Assembly (NCBI RefSeq): GCF_001654985.1
Contig: NZ_LXEU01000043.1
Span: forward strand, 39,955 to 103,954
Source: Kluyvera georgiana ATCC 51603
GTDB taxonomy: Bacteria; Pseudomonadota; Gammaproteobacteria; Enterobacterales; Enterobacteriaceae
Direction of reading: 5' to 3'
Length of the DNA: 64,000 nt
The notes below the pieces were generated by a model. That model saw only the letters and a list, made by a program, of their open reading frames with translations, did no database searches and had not been told where the DNA came from. Below, piece after piece: positions 38,807 to 47,677 of this stretch (positions are counted from its first letter, which is position 1; each line of letters opens with the position of its first letter). The position numbers and the translations under genes are program-made.

Positions 38807-41800
38807 ATGCGGAAACTGGTGATGATCGGCAACGGGATGGCGGCAACCCGGCTGGTGGAAAAGCTGGTCGCCGTGGCGCCACACATGTTTGCGATAACGA
38901 TTGTTGGCGATGAACCGCACCCGGCCTATAACCGCATTCAGCTATCGCCGGTGCTGAGCGGTGAAAAAGCGTTTAACCAGACGCGGCTTCAGCCTGAAGG
39001 CTGGTATGCCGAGCATGGGATTACGGTGTGCTGCGGTGAGACGGCGCTGGCGGTGGATGTTGAGACGCGTCAGGTGATCACCGATACGCGCACGCTGGTG
39101 TGGGATGAACTGGTTTTCACCTGTGGTTCATCGGCGTTTCTGCCGCCGCTGCCGGGTATGGATTTGCCGCATGTTTTTGCCTTTCGCACCCAGGCAGACG
39201 TCGAGGCCATTCTGGCCGCGCCAGGGGAGGCGGTGGTCATCGGCGGCGGCGTGCTGGGCGTGGAAGCGGCGGCCGCGCTCCGACAAAGAGGTGACAATGT
39301 CACGTTATTGCATCGCAGCGACCGCTTGATGGAGCAACAGCTTGACCCGCAGGCGGCCGCGCTGTTGACCGAACGCCTGAGAGAACGCGGTATTACCTGC
39401 ATGCTGGACGCTGCTATTGCGGCAATTACCCCCCAGGCCGTGGTGTTGAACGATGGCCGTAGCATCGCGGCTCGCCGGGTGGTGATGGCGACCGGCGTAC
39501 GGCCAAATATCGCGCTGGCACAGCGCGCCGGGCTGGCCTGCCAGCGGGGCATCCTGGTGAACCGACAACTGGCGACGGCGGTTCCGGGCGTCAGCGCCAT
39601 TGGAGAGTGCTGCGAAGTGGACGGGCAAACCTTTGGTCTGGTGGCGCCGTGTATGCAGCAGGCCGAGGTACTGGCGGCGCGGTTGTGCGGTCAACCAATT
39701 GCCGATTTTCACTGGCGGGACGCTGGTACGCGCCTCAAGGTCACCGGTATCGATCTGTTCAGCGCCGGCAGTGTTCAGACCGAAGAGGGCGACGAGCAGT
39801 GGACGTCACTGGACCCGCAAACCGGCCACTATCGCCGCCTGCTGGTAAGGGACGGCCAGCTCACCGGCGTACTGCTCTTCGGCGACTGCGCCAGCGCCGC
39901 CACCTTTACCGATTTATTGCACTCTACTCAGCCTGCGCAAGCGGGTTGGATCTTCGACCAATTCACGACGCAGCCGTCGGCTGCAGGAACGCAAACAATG
40001 AGCAAATTAACATTAGCGGTGGTGGGCCACGGCATGGTCGGCCACCATTTTCTTGAGCAGTGTGTTAGCCGTAATTTGCACCAGCAGTACCAGATTGTGG
40101 TGTTTGGCGAAGAGCGCTATGCCGCCTATGACCGCGTGCACTTGTCAGAGTACTTTGCCGGGCGTAGCGCCGAGTCACTGTCGCTGGTGAACGGTGATTT
40201 TTTTGCCGAGCACGGCATCGAGCTGCGCCTGTCGCAGCAGATCACGGCGATGGATACCGAGGCGCGCCTGATTCGCGACGCTGAGGGCCACGAACTGCAT
40301 TGGGATAAACTGGTGCTGGCGACCGGCTCGTACCCTTTTGTGCCGCCGATTCCCGGCAACACGCTGCCCGGCTGTTTTGTTTACCGCACGCTGGACGATC
40401 TCGACGCCATTGCCGCACGTGCGAAAACCGCAACCCGCGGCGTGGTTATCGGCGGCGGTCTGCTCGGGCTGGAGGCGGCGAACGCGCTGCGTCAACTGGG
40501 GCTGGAAACCCACGTCGTGGAGTTTGCGCCCAACCTGATGGCGGTGCAGCTTGATAACGGCGGCGCGGCGATGCTGCGCGAAAAAATCACCGAGCTGGGG
40601 GTGAGCGTACACACCAGTAAAGCCACCACCGCCATCACCGAATCGGAACATGGCCTGACGCTGAACTTTGCCGATGGCGATAGCCTGACTACTGATATGG
40701 TAGTGTTTTCAGCGGGGATCCGTCCTCAGGACAGCCTGGCGCGCAGCGGCGGGCTGTGCCTCGGCGAGCGCGGCGGTATTGTGATCAACAACCAGTGCCA
40801 AACCTCCAGCGACGATATCTACGCCATTGGTGAATGTGCGCTGTGGGACAATAAAATCTATGGTCTGGTCGCGCCGGGCTACCAGATGGCGCGCGTCGCG
40901 GCAGCCGCGCTCGCCGGTGAGGGGAGTGAATTTACCGGCGCGGATATGAGCACCAAACTCAAGCTGTTGGGTGTCGACGTGGCCTCGTTTGGCGACGCGC
41001 AGGGGCGCACCCCAGGTAGCCAGAGCTATCAGTGGATCCACGGCCCGGAGCAAATCTACAAAAAGATTGTCGTCAGCAGCGATGGAAACACGCTGCTTGG
41101 CGGCGTGCTGGTGGGCGACGCCAGCGACTACGCCACGTTGCTGCAAATGATGCTGAACGCGATGCCGCTACCTTCGCACCCGGAATCGCTGATTCTGCCC
41201 GCGCTGGAAGGCAGCGCGCCAAAAGCGCTGGGCGTCGCGGCGTTACCCGGTAGCGCGCAAATCTGCTCGTGCCATAACGTCAGCAAAGACGATATCTGCC
41301 AGGCGGTTAGCAACGGTGCAACCAGCATCGGCGCGCTCAAAAGCTGCACCAAAGCGGCCACCGGCTGCGGCGGCTGTAGCGCGCTGGTTAAACAGGTGAT
41401 GGAGCACCAGCTGGCGCAGCAGGGCGTCGAAGTGAAGAAAGATATCTGTGAACACTTCGCCTGGTCACGGCAGGAGATTTATCACCTCGTGCGGGTTAAC
41501 CATATTCATACCTTCGAACAGTTGATTGCCCGCTACGGCCGCGGTGATGGCTGTGAAATCTGCAAACCGCTGGTGGGATCGGTGCTGGCGTCATGCTGGA
41601 ACGAATATCTGCTGAAACCGGCGCATCTGCCGCTGCAGGATACCAACGATCGCTACTTCGCCAATATTCAGAAAGACGGCACTTACTCTGTTGTGCCGCG
41701 GATGCCTGCCGGTGAAGTGACCCCCGACGGGCTGATTGCTATCGGTCAGATTGCCAAACGCTACGCGCTGTACAGCAAAATTACCGGCGGCCAGCGTATT

Positions 41801-42871
41801 GACCTGTTTGGCGCGCGACTGGAACAGTTGCCGGAAATCTGGCGTGAGCTGCTTGATGCCGGTTTTGAGACCGGCCACGCCTACGGCAAATCGTTACGAA
41901 CGGTGAAATCCTGCGTCGGCTCAACCTGGTGCCGCTACGGCGTGCAGGACTCTACCGCTCTGGCGGTGACGCTGGAGCACCGCTACAAAGGGCTGCGCGC
42001 GCCGCACAAAATCAAAATGGCGGTTTCCGGCTGTACCCGTGAATGCGCCGAAGCGCAGGGGAAAGATGTGGGGGTGATAGCCACCGACAAGGGCTGGAAT
42101 CTCTATCTGTGCGGCAATGGCGGGATGAAGCCGCGCCATGCGGATCTGTTCGCCAGCGATCTTGATGACGCCACGCTGCTGCGAACCATCGATCGCTTCC
42201 TGATGTTTTATATCCGTACCGCCGACCGCTTACAGCGTACCAGCACCTGGATGGATAACCTTGAAGGCGGGATCGACTATTTACGCAGTGTAATTCTGGA
42301 GGATTCGCTGGGGATTGGTGAGGAGCTGGAGCATGAGATGGCCCGGGTGATCGACAGCTACCAGTGCGAGTGGCAAACGACCCTCAACGATCCGCAGCGT
42401 CTGGCGCTGTTCCGCTCCTTCGTTAACAGCGATACGCCGGACGAAGCGGTGCAGCGGCAGGCGGTGCGCGGCCAGCCGCAGCTGGCGGTGGTGGCCGAAT
42501 TGCCATCGCTGCCGGGCAGCCGCAAGCCGTGGCAAGCCATTTGCTCACTGGAGGATATTCCGCCGCAGGCCGGAATCGGCGCGCGGCTGGGCGACATGCA
42601 GATAGCGCTGTTCCGCCTCAATGACAAGGTATACGCGCTGGATAACCAGGAGCCGGGCAGCCAGGCCAACGTGCTGTCGCGCGGGCTGCTGGGCGATGCG
42701 GGCGGCGAGCCGATCGTTATCTCGCCGCTGTACAAACAGCGTATTCGCCTGCGCGACGGGCGGCAGTGCGAGAGCGGCGAGCAGGTGGTGCGCGCCTGGC
42801 CGGTGAAGATTGAAAACGGCACGGTGTGGGTGGGTAATCAGGCGCTGGTGATGCGCGCGGAGGCCTCATGA
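38807..42871 (+). CDS. nasC: Continuous nasC-nasB frame: electron-transfer flavoprotein plus nitrite reductase
   Basis: One uninterrupted frame of 1354 codons. Residues 1-397 correspond to NasC, the FAD/NADH-dependent electron-transfer subunit of assimilatory nitrate reductase (MRKLVMIGNGMAATRLVEKL; the NAD loop EAVVIGGGVLGVEAAAALRQ). Residues 398-1354 correspond to NasB. I recall the two as separate genes in Klebsiella oxytoca M5al; here no stop codon separates them. An AGGA and the ATG at 39998 would allow a separate NasB. Whether the cell makes a fusion, two proteins or both cannot be told from sequence. The two flavoprotein parts are themselves homologous, a tandem duplication. Confidence 0.85.
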   Translation: MRKLVMIGNGMAATRLVEKLVAVAPHMFAITIVGDEPHPAYNRIQLSPVLSGEKAFNQTRLQPEGWYAEHGITVCCGETALAVDVETRQVITDTRTLVWDELVFTCGSSAFLPPLPGMDLPHVFAFRTQADVEAILAAPGEAVVIGGGVLGVEAAAALRQRGDNVTLLHRSDRLMEQQLDPQAAALLTERLRERGITCMLDAAIAAITPQAVVLNDGRSIAARRVVMATGVRPNIALAQRAGLACQRGILVNRQLATAVPGVSAIGECCEVDGQTFGLVAPCMQQAEVLAARLCGQPIADFHWRDAGTRLKVTGIDLFSAGSVQTEEGDEQWTSLDPQTGHYRRLLVRDGQLTGVLLFGDCASAATFTDLLHSTQPAQAGWIFDQFTTQPSAAGTQTMSKLTLAVVGHGMVGHHFLEQCVSRNLHQQYQIVVFGEERYAAYDRVHLSEYFAGRSAESLSLVNGDFFAEHGIELRLSQQITAMDTEARLIRDAEGHELHWDKLVLATGSYPFVPPIPGNTLPGCFVYRTLDDLDAIAARAKTATRGVVIGGGLLGLEAANALRQLGLETHVVEFAPNLMAVQLDNGGAAMLREKITELGVSVHTSKATTAITESEHGLTLNFADGDSLTTDMVVFSAGIRPQDSLARSGGLCLGERGGIVINNQCQTSSDDIYAIGECALWDNKIYGLVAPGYQMARVAAAALAGEGSEFTGADMSTKLKLLGVDVASFGDAQGRTPGSQSYQWIHGPEQIYKKIVVSSDGNTLLGGVLVGDASDYATLLQMMLNAMPLPSHPESLILPALEGSAPKALGVAALPGSAQICSCHNVSKDDICQAVSNGATSIGALKSCTKAATGCGGCSALVKQVMEHQLAQQGVEVKKDICEHFAWSRQEIYHLVRVNHIHTFEQLIARYGRGDGCEICKPLVGSVLASCWNEYLLKPAHLPLQDTNDRYFANIQKDGTYSVVPRMPAGEVTPDGLIAIGQIAKRYALYSKITGGQRIDLFGARLEQLPEIWRELLDAGFETGHAYGKSLRTVKSCVGSTWCRYGVQDSTALAVTLEHRYKGLRAPHKIKMAVSGCTRECAEAQGKDVGVIATDKGWNLYLCGNGGMKPRHADLFASDLDDATLLRTIDRFLMFYIRTADRLQRTSTWMDNLEGGIDYLRSVILEDSLGIGEELEHEMARVIDSYQCEWQTTLNDPQRLALFRSFVNSDTPDEAVQRQAVRGQPQLAVVAELPSLPGSRKPWQAICSLEDIPPQAGIGARLGDMQIALFRLNDKVYALDNQEPGSQANVLSRGLLGDAGGEPIVISPLYKQRIRLRDGRQCESGEQVVRAWPVKIENGTVWVGNQALVMRAEAS
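39998..42871 (+). CDS. nasB: Assimilatory NADH nitrite reductase (internal start of the same frame)
   Basis: Starting at this ATG, with AGGA nine bases upstream, the product is 957 residues, the length I remember for Klebsiella NasB. Domains in order: FAD/NAD domain (SKLTLAVVGHGMVG, VVIGGGLLGLEAANALR), a BFD-type [2Fe-2S] domain (CSCHNVSKDD, then CTKAATGCGGC), a second cysteine pair (DGCEICKP), and the siroheme/[4Fe-4S] domain with CVGSTWCRYG and CTRECAEAQGKD. A C-terminal NirD-like Rieske-fold domain (about the last 120 residues) lacks the Rieske Cys and His ligands, as NirD does. It reduces nitrite to ammonium in the cytoplasm. Its last bases overlap nasA as ATGA. Confidence 0.85.
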   Translation: MSKLTLAVVGHGMVGHHFLEQCVSRNLHQQYQIVVFGEERYAAYDRVHLSEYFAGRSAESLSLVNGDFFAEHGIELRLSQQITAMDTEARLIRDAEGHELHWDKLVLATGSYPFVPPIPGNTLPGCFVYRTLDDLDAIAARAKTATRGVVIGGGLLGLEAANALRQLGLETHVVEFAPNLMAVQLDNGGAAMLREKITELGVSVHTSKATTAITESEHGLTLNFADGDSLTTDMVVFSAGIRPQDSLARSGGLCLGERGGIVINNQCQTSSDDIYAIGECALWDNKIYGLVAPGYQMARVAAAALAGEGSEFTGADMSTKLKLLGVDVASFGDAQGRTPGSQSYQWIHGPEQIYKKIVVSSDGNTLLGGVLVGDASDYATLLQMMLNAMPLPSHPESLILPALEGSAPKALGVAALPGSAQICSCHNVSKDDICQAVSNGATSIGALKSCTKAATGCGGCSALVKQVMEHQLAQQGVEVKKDICEHFAWSRQEIYHLVRVNHIHTFEQLIARYGRGDGCEICKPLVGSVLASCWNEYLLKPAHLPLQDTNDRYFANIQKDGTYSVVPRMPAGEVTPDGLIAIGQIAKRYALYSKITGGQRIDLFGARLEQLPEIWRELLDAGFETGHAYGKSLRTVKSCVGSTWCRYGVQDSTALAVTLEHRYKGLRAPHKIKMAVSGCTRECAEAQGKDVGVIATDKGWNLYLCGNGGMKPRHADLFASDLDDATLLRTIDRFLMFYIRTADRLQRTSTWMDNLEGGIDYLRSVILEDSLGIGEELEHEMARVIDSYQCEWQTTLNDPQRLALFRSFVNSDTPDEAVQRQAVRGQPQLAVVAELPSLPGSRKPWQAICSLEDIPPQAGIGARLGDMQIALFRLNDKVYALDNQEPGSQANVLSRGLLGDAGGEPIVISPLYKQRIRLRDGRQCESGEQVVRAWPVKIENGTVWVGNQALVMRAEAS

Positions 42872-45474
42872 CGGAAACCCAAACCACCTGTCCCTATTGC
42901 GGCGTAGGCTGCGGCGTGCTGGCGCGGGTAGAGGACGGTATTGTCAGCGTACAGGGCGATGAGCATCACCCGGCGAACTTTGGGCGGCTATGTGTAAAAG
43001 GCGCGTCGCTGGCCGAAACCATCGGGCTGGAGGGGCGCTTGTTGTCGCCGCAGCTTGACGGCGAGCGGGTTAGCTGGCCACAGGCGCTGGCGGCAGCGGG
43101 CGAACGTCTGCGAGCGATCATCGACCGCTATGGCCCGCAGGCGGTGGCCTTTTATGCCTCCGGGCAGCTGCTCACCGAAGACTATTATGCCGCCAACAAA
43201 CTGATGAAAGGGTTTATCGGTGCGGGCAATATCGATACCAACTCCCGGCTGTGCATGTCCTCGGCGGTGACGGGCTATAAACGCGCCTTTGGCGCCGACG
43301 TGGTGCCGTGCAGCTATGAGGACGTTGAACGCAGCGACCTGGTGATCCTGGTGGGATCAAACGCCGCCTGGGCGCATCCGGTACTGTATCAACGGCTGGT
43401 GCAGGCCAAACAGAATCGTCCGCAGATGAAGGTGGTGGTGATCGACCCCCGGCGTACCGCAACCTGCGATATTGCCGACCATCATCTGGCGATTGCGCCC
43501 GGCACCGACGGCGGGCTGTTTGTCGGCCTGCTACAGGCGCTGGCCCAGGCCGGTGCCGTCAACGACCGCTTTGCCGATGCGTCGGCCGCACTGGCCGCCG
43601 CCGAGAGCTGGACGGCCGAGAAAGTGGCCGCGTTTTGTGGGTTGCCGCAGGAGGAGGTGCAGGCATTTTATCAGGCATTTATTGCCGCGCCGCGCGCCAT
43701 CACGCTCTATACCATGGGGATTAACCAGTCATCGAGCGGCAGCGATAAGTGCAACGCCATCATTAACGTCCATCTGGCCAGCGGTAAATTCGCCCGCGAG
43801 GGCTGCGGGCCGTTTTCGCTGACCGGACAACCTAATGCCATGGGCGGGCGCGAGGTCGGCGGCCTGGCGACCATGCTGGCGGCGCATATGAACTTCGAAC
43901 CCGCAGATCTGGCCCGCGTCGCGCGCTTCTGGGGGACCGAGCGCCTGGCGCAGACGCCGGGGCTGATGGCGGTCGAACTGTTTACCGCTATCGCGCGCGG
44001 TGAAGTCAAGGCGGTGTGGATTATGGGTACCAACCCGGCGGTGTCGCTGCCGGATAGCCACGCGGTTAGCCAGGCGCTGGCGGCCTGCCCGCTGGTGATC
44101 GTTTCTGAGGTTGCCGCCGATACCGACACTGCGCGCTATGCTGATATTCGCTTCCCGGCGCTGGCCTGGGGGGAAAAAAACGGTACCGTCACCAACTCCG
44201 AGCGGCGCATTTCCCGCCAGCGTGCTTTCTTGCCCGCGCCGGGAGAAGCGCGCGCCGACTGGTGGATTATCGCCCAGGTGGCGGGGCAACTGGGTTTCGC
44301 CGAGGCGTTCGGTTGGCAGCATCCGCATGAGGTGTTCAGCGAGCATGCGGCGCTGTCCGGGTTTGAAAATGACGGCGAGCGGGCTTTTGATATCAGCGGG
44401 TTAGCGAAACTGACCCGCACACAGTGGGATCGCCTGGCCCCCGTACGCTGGCCGGTGACGCAAGGCGGTAATGGGCTGGATCTGTCGCGTGGCTGGCGTG
44501 CCGACGGCCAGTTACGCATGGTACCGGTGACGCCCAGCGGGATGCAGGCGCACCGCCTGCCGCTGTATCCGCTGATCCTTAACAGCGGACGGGTACGCGA
44601 TCAGTGGCACACCATGACCCGCACCGGCAGTGTGCCGCGCCTGATGCAGCACATTGCGCAGCCGATTGTTGAAGTGGCGCCGCAGGATGCAACCCATTTC
44701 GCGCTACAGAACGGCGGGCTGGCGCGTGTGAGTTCACCGCGCGGCGTGATGGTTGCGCGGGTGGTTATCTCTGAGACACAGAGGCCGGGGTCGCTGTTTA
44801 CCCCGATGCACTGGAACGACGGTTTTGCACGCCAGGGGAAGGTCAACAGTCTGGTTGCACCAGTGGTTGACCCGCACTCCGGGCAGCCGGAGAGTAAGCA
44901 AACGGCGGTGCGAATTGCGCCGTGGCGGCCGCAGTGGCAGGGCGAGCTGTTCTCGCGTGCGCCGGTAACGCTGCCGCGACATCTGCACTGGTGGCGAAAG
45001 GCCGCGCCGGGGCTGCATCATCTGACGCTGTGCGGCGATCGCGCCATTCAGGCGGAACTGCTGGCGGTGTGCCAGCAGCAAGGCTGGCAGATTCAGGTGG
45101 CCAGCCTCGGCGAGACCTGGCATTTGCTGGCGTGGCAGCAGGGACGATTGATGCTGGGCTTCTGGAGCAGCCGAACGCTGCCGGAGATTGACGTCGCGCT
45201 GATTTTACGCGCCTTTGCCGAAGCGCCGCAGACGCTCGTTGAACGCCACGCGCTGCTGGCCGGGCGCGATCTGGCGCGTCCGGCGACGGGGAAAATTGTG
45301 TGCAGCTGTTTCAGCGTAGGTGAAAAAATCATCACCGAAGCTATTGAAACACAAGGCTGTTCTACGGTTGCCGGGCTGGGGGAACGCCTGAAATGCGGGA
45401 CGAACTGCGGCTCCTGCATCCCTGAGCTGAAAGCGTTGCTGGCCTGCGCGGCGCATAAAACGGTGATTTTGTAG
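42868..45474 (+). CDS. nasA: Assimilatory nitrate reductase catalytic subunit
   Basis: An 868-residue molybdenum-bisMGD oxidoreductase (Klebsiella NasA is about 866). The N-terminal [4Fe-4S] ligands are in TTCPYCGVGCGVLARVEDG and FGRLCVKG. The molybdopterin domains follow (NSRLCMSSAVTGYKRAFGAD, GINQSSSGSDKCNAIINVHL, LNSGRVRDQWHTMTRTG). The C-terminal 60 residues are a BFD-like [2Fe-2S] domain (CSCFSVGEKII and CGTNCGSC), the entry point for electrons from NasC. No Tat signal is present, so it is cytoplasmic. It starts inside the nasB stop and is the last gene of the operon. Confidence 0.95.
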   Translation: MTETQTTCPYCGVGCGVLARVEDGIVSVQGDEHHPANFGRLCVKGASLAETIGLEGRLLSPQLDGERVSWPQALAAAGERLRAIIDRYGPQAVAFYASGQLLTEDYYAANKLMKGFIGAGNIDTNSRLCMSSAVTGYKRAFGADVVPCSYEDVERSDLVILVGSNAAWAHPVLYQRLVQAKQNRPQMKVVVIDPRRTATCDIADHHLAIAPGTDGGLFVGLLQALAQAGAVNDRFADASAALAAAESWTAEKVAAFCGLPQEEVQAFYQAFIAAPRAITLYTMGINQSSSGSDKCNAIINVHLASGKFAREGCGPFSLTGQPNAMGGREVGGLATMLAAHMNFEPADLARVARFWGTERLAQTPGLMAVELFTAIARGEVKAVWIMGTNPAVSLPDSHAVSQALAACPLVIVSEVAADTDTARYADIRFPALAWGEKNGTVTNSERRISRQRAFLPAPGEARADWWIIAQVAGQLGFAEAFGWQHPHEVFSEHAALSGFENDGERAFDISGLAKLTRTQWDRLAPVRWPVTQGGNGLDLSRGWRADGQLRMVPVTPSGMQAHRLPLYPLILNSGRVRDQWHTMTRTGSVPRLMQHIAQPIVEVAPQDATHFALQNGGLARVSSPRGVMVARVVISETQRPGSLFTPMHWNDGFARQGKVNSLVAPVVDPHSGQPESKQTAVRIAPWRPQWQGELFSRAPVTLPRHLHWWRKAAPGLHHLTLCGDRAIQAELLAVCQQQGWQIQVASLGETWHLLAWQQGRLMLGFWSSRTLPEIDVALILRAFAEAPQTLVERHALLAGRDLARPATGKIVCSCFSVGEKIITEAIETQGCSTVAGLGERLKCGTNCGSCIPELKALLACAAHKTVIL

Positions 45475-45597
45475 CCTTTCAGTCTATTCCTGGAATGCGG
45501 GGCGAAGGCTGAAGGATGGGGGTAAAGGGGGTAAACTAAAGTCTTTGGGGTTGGTGACTTCCGGCCTCGGTTTGTCGCTGGCTATGAGGTTGTGGTT

Positions 45598-46983
45598 TTG
45601 TCTTTGCGTTTTTATTCGTCATTTCTCGTCCTGCTGGTGCTGACCAGCGGCAGCGCGCGGGCGCGGCAGAATTTTATTGAAGAGGCGAAACACCCTTTCG
45701 ATAATCTGCCGGATCTCGGTATTGCGCCGGAAAGTCACGATGGCGAAAAGCAGTTTGCCGAAATGGTGAAGTCTTTTGGCGAAGCGAGCATGACCGATAA
45801 TGGGCTTGATACCGGTGAGCAGGCGAAACTCTTCGCGTTGACCCAACTTCAGGAGCGGCTGAACGGGCAGATGAACCAGCAGTTGGATAGCTGGTTTTCA
45901 CCCTACGGAAATGCCAACGTGCAGCTGTTGGTTGATAAAGAGGGCAAGCTGACCGGGAGCCATGGCGGCTGGTTCGTGCCGTTGCAGGATAATACCCGCT
46001 ATCTCACCTGGAGCCAGCTTGGCCTCACCCAGCAGGACGAAGGGCTGGTAGGAAACCTGGGAATTGGCCAGCGTTGGGTCGCCGGACACTGGCTGCTGGG
46101 ATACAACACCTTCTATGATAGCCTGCTCGACGCTAATATTAATCGCGGCGGAGTCGGCGCTGAAGCGTGGGGCGAAAACTTACGTTTTTCTGCCAACTAC
46201 TACCATCCGCTTCATGACTGGGAAAACAGCGGTACGACGCTACAACAGCGTATGGCGCGTGGCTACGACGTGACCGCGCAGGCCTGGATTCCTGCCTGGA
46301 ACCACATTAATACCAGCCTGAGTGTGGAACAGTACTTCGGCGATAGCGTCGATTTATTCCGCAGCGGCACCGGTTATCATAACCCGGTCGCGGTTTCGCT
46401 TGGCCTTAACTATACCCCCATTCCGCTCCTCACTTTCAGCGCTCAGCACAAGCAGGGAGAGAGTGGGGTGAATCAAAATAATCTCGGCATGAAGGTCAAT
46501 TTCCGTTTCGGTGTGCCGTTGAAGAAGCAGCTGGCGGCTGATGAAGTCGCGCAAACTCGCACTCTGCGAGGCAGCCGCTATGACGCGCCAGAGCGCAATA
46601 GTTTGCCGGTAATGGAGTATCGTCAGCGTAAGAGCCTGACGGTGTATCTGGCCACGCCACCCTGGAACCTGACCAGCTACGAAACGGTCGAGCTGAAACT
46701 CCAGGTGCACGATGAGTACGGCGTGAAGTCGCTAACCTGGCAAGGCGATACCACCGCGCTCAGCCTGACGCCGCCAGCGTCAAATAACAGCACCGACGGG
46801 TGGAGTATCATTATGCCCGCGTGGGATTACACGCAGGGCGCCAGCAATACCTGGCATCTGTCGGTCGTTGTGGAAGATAAGAAAGGGCAGCGCGTCACCT
46901 CTAATGAGATCACGTTGGCGTTGACCGAACCGGTCGTCAGCTTTACGCCGATGGAAAACGGTTGGTCGAGCATGATGCCTTAA
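45598..46983 (+). CDS. ychO: Intimin/invasin-like inverse autotransporter YchO
   Basis: About 461 residues, matching E. coli YchO (YchP). A signal peptide (RFYSSFLVLLVLTSGSARA) is followed by an intimin-type 12-strand beta-barrel domain (about residues 80-310; LTWSQLGLTQQDEGLVGNLG, QRWVAGHWLLGYNTFYDSL) and a short Ig-like C-terminal domain. It should sit in the outer membrane and expose only a short passenger. The start is probably the TTG at 45598, eight bases after GAGG; the GTG at 45592 is only two bases from it. E. coli has it next to narL as here. Role suggested as adhesion or biofilm, not proven. Confidence 0.9.
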   Translation: MSLRFYSSFLVLLVLTSGSARARQNFIEEAKHPFDNLPDLGIAPESHDGEKQFAEMVKSFGEASMTDNGLDTGEQAKLFALTQLQERLNGQMNQQLDSWFSPYGNANVQLLVDKEGKLTGSHGGWFVPLQDNTRYLTWSQLGLTQQDEGLVGNLGIGQRWVAGHWLLGYNTFYDSLLDANINRGGVGAEAWGENLRFSANYYHPLHDWENSGTTLQQRMARGYDVTAQAWIPAWNHINTSLSVEQYFGDSVDLFRSGTGYHNPVAVSLGLNYTPIPLLTFSAQHKQGESGVNQNNLGMKVNFRFGVPLKKQLAADEVAQTRTLRGSRYDAPERNSLPVMEYRQRKSLTVYLATPPWNLTSYETVELKLQVHDEYGVKSLTWQGDTTALSLTPPASNNSTDGWSIIMPAWDYTQGASNTWHLSVVVEDKKGQRVTSNEITLALTEPVVSFTPMENGWSSMMP

Positions 46984-47016
46984 TTGTGCGTGACAGGACC
47001 TGTCACGACAATTAAG
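46979..47016. terminator. Long hairpin between converging ychO and narL
   Basis: CTTAATTGT, one bulged G, CGTGACAG, loop GAC, CTGTCACG, ACAATTAAG: seventeen base pairs with one bulge. It includes the ychO stop codon and ends 11 bases before the narL stop. AT pairs at the base supply a short T-rich end on both strands, so a bidirectional terminator is likely. Confidence 0.75.
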
Positions 47017-47026
47017 TGGCGGATAA

Positions 47027-47677
47027 TCAGAAAATACGTTCCTGATGGACCCAGACCGCGGCTTCGACGCGAGACTTCAGCTTCATTTTCTTCAGCATAT
47101 GCTTCACGTGTACCTTGACGGTGCTTTCGGTGATGTCCAGACGACGCGCGATCATCTTATTCGGCAGACCTTGCGCGATCAGCTTCAGGATATCGCGCTC
47201 GCGCGGCGTTAACTGGTTGATATCGCGATCCGATGTTGCGCGGTTAGCGCGCAGGCTGGCTGCGAGAACCGGGGTTAACGCTTCGCTCAGCACCATTTCG
47301 CCTGCGGCAGCCTGCTGCAGGGCTTTCAGCAGATCTTCCGGTTCCATATCTTTCAGCAGATAGCCGTCTGCGCCGCGTTTCAGGGCGGTAACAACATCTT
47401 CTTCATGGTTGGAGACGCTGAAAACGACCACGCGGCCAGAGAGCGATTTCTCGCGCAGCTTGTCGAGGGTTTCCAGACCGTTCATACCGGGCATGTTGAG
47501 ATCCAGTAAAATCAGATCCGGGTCGAGCGTTTCCGCCAGCTCAATGCCTTGCTCGCCATTGCTGGCTTCGCCCACGACCTGAATATCCGATGCCATACTG
47601 ACCAGCTGTTTTACGCCGGTGCGCAGCATCGGATGATCGTCAATTAGCAGGATGGTAGCCCGTTCCTGATTACTCAT
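47027..47677 (-). CDS. narL: Nitrate/nitrite response regulator NarL
   Basis: A 216-residue response regulator. The receiver domain has the acidic pocket [10 protein letters not shown] and the phosphorylated Asp59 in [15 protein letters not shown], and the C-terminal LuxR-type HTH runs from about residue 150 ([20 protein letters not shown]). It binds TACYNMT heptamers, activates narK and narG, and represses other respiratory genes. The frame is open far upstream, but the ATG at 47677 gives the E. coli length. It overlaps the end of narX by eight bases and is co-transcribed with it. Confidence 0.97.
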   Translation of the reverse strand: MSNQERATILLIDDHPMLRTGVKQLVSMASDIQVVGEASNGEQGIELAETLDPDLILLDLNMPGMNGLETLDKLREKSLSGRVVVFSVSNHEEDVVTALKRGADGYLLKDMEPEDLLKALQQAAAGEMVLSEALTPVLAASLRANRATSDRDINQLTPRERDILKLIAQGLPNKMIARRLDITESTVKVHVKHMLKKMKLKSRVEAAVWVHQERIF

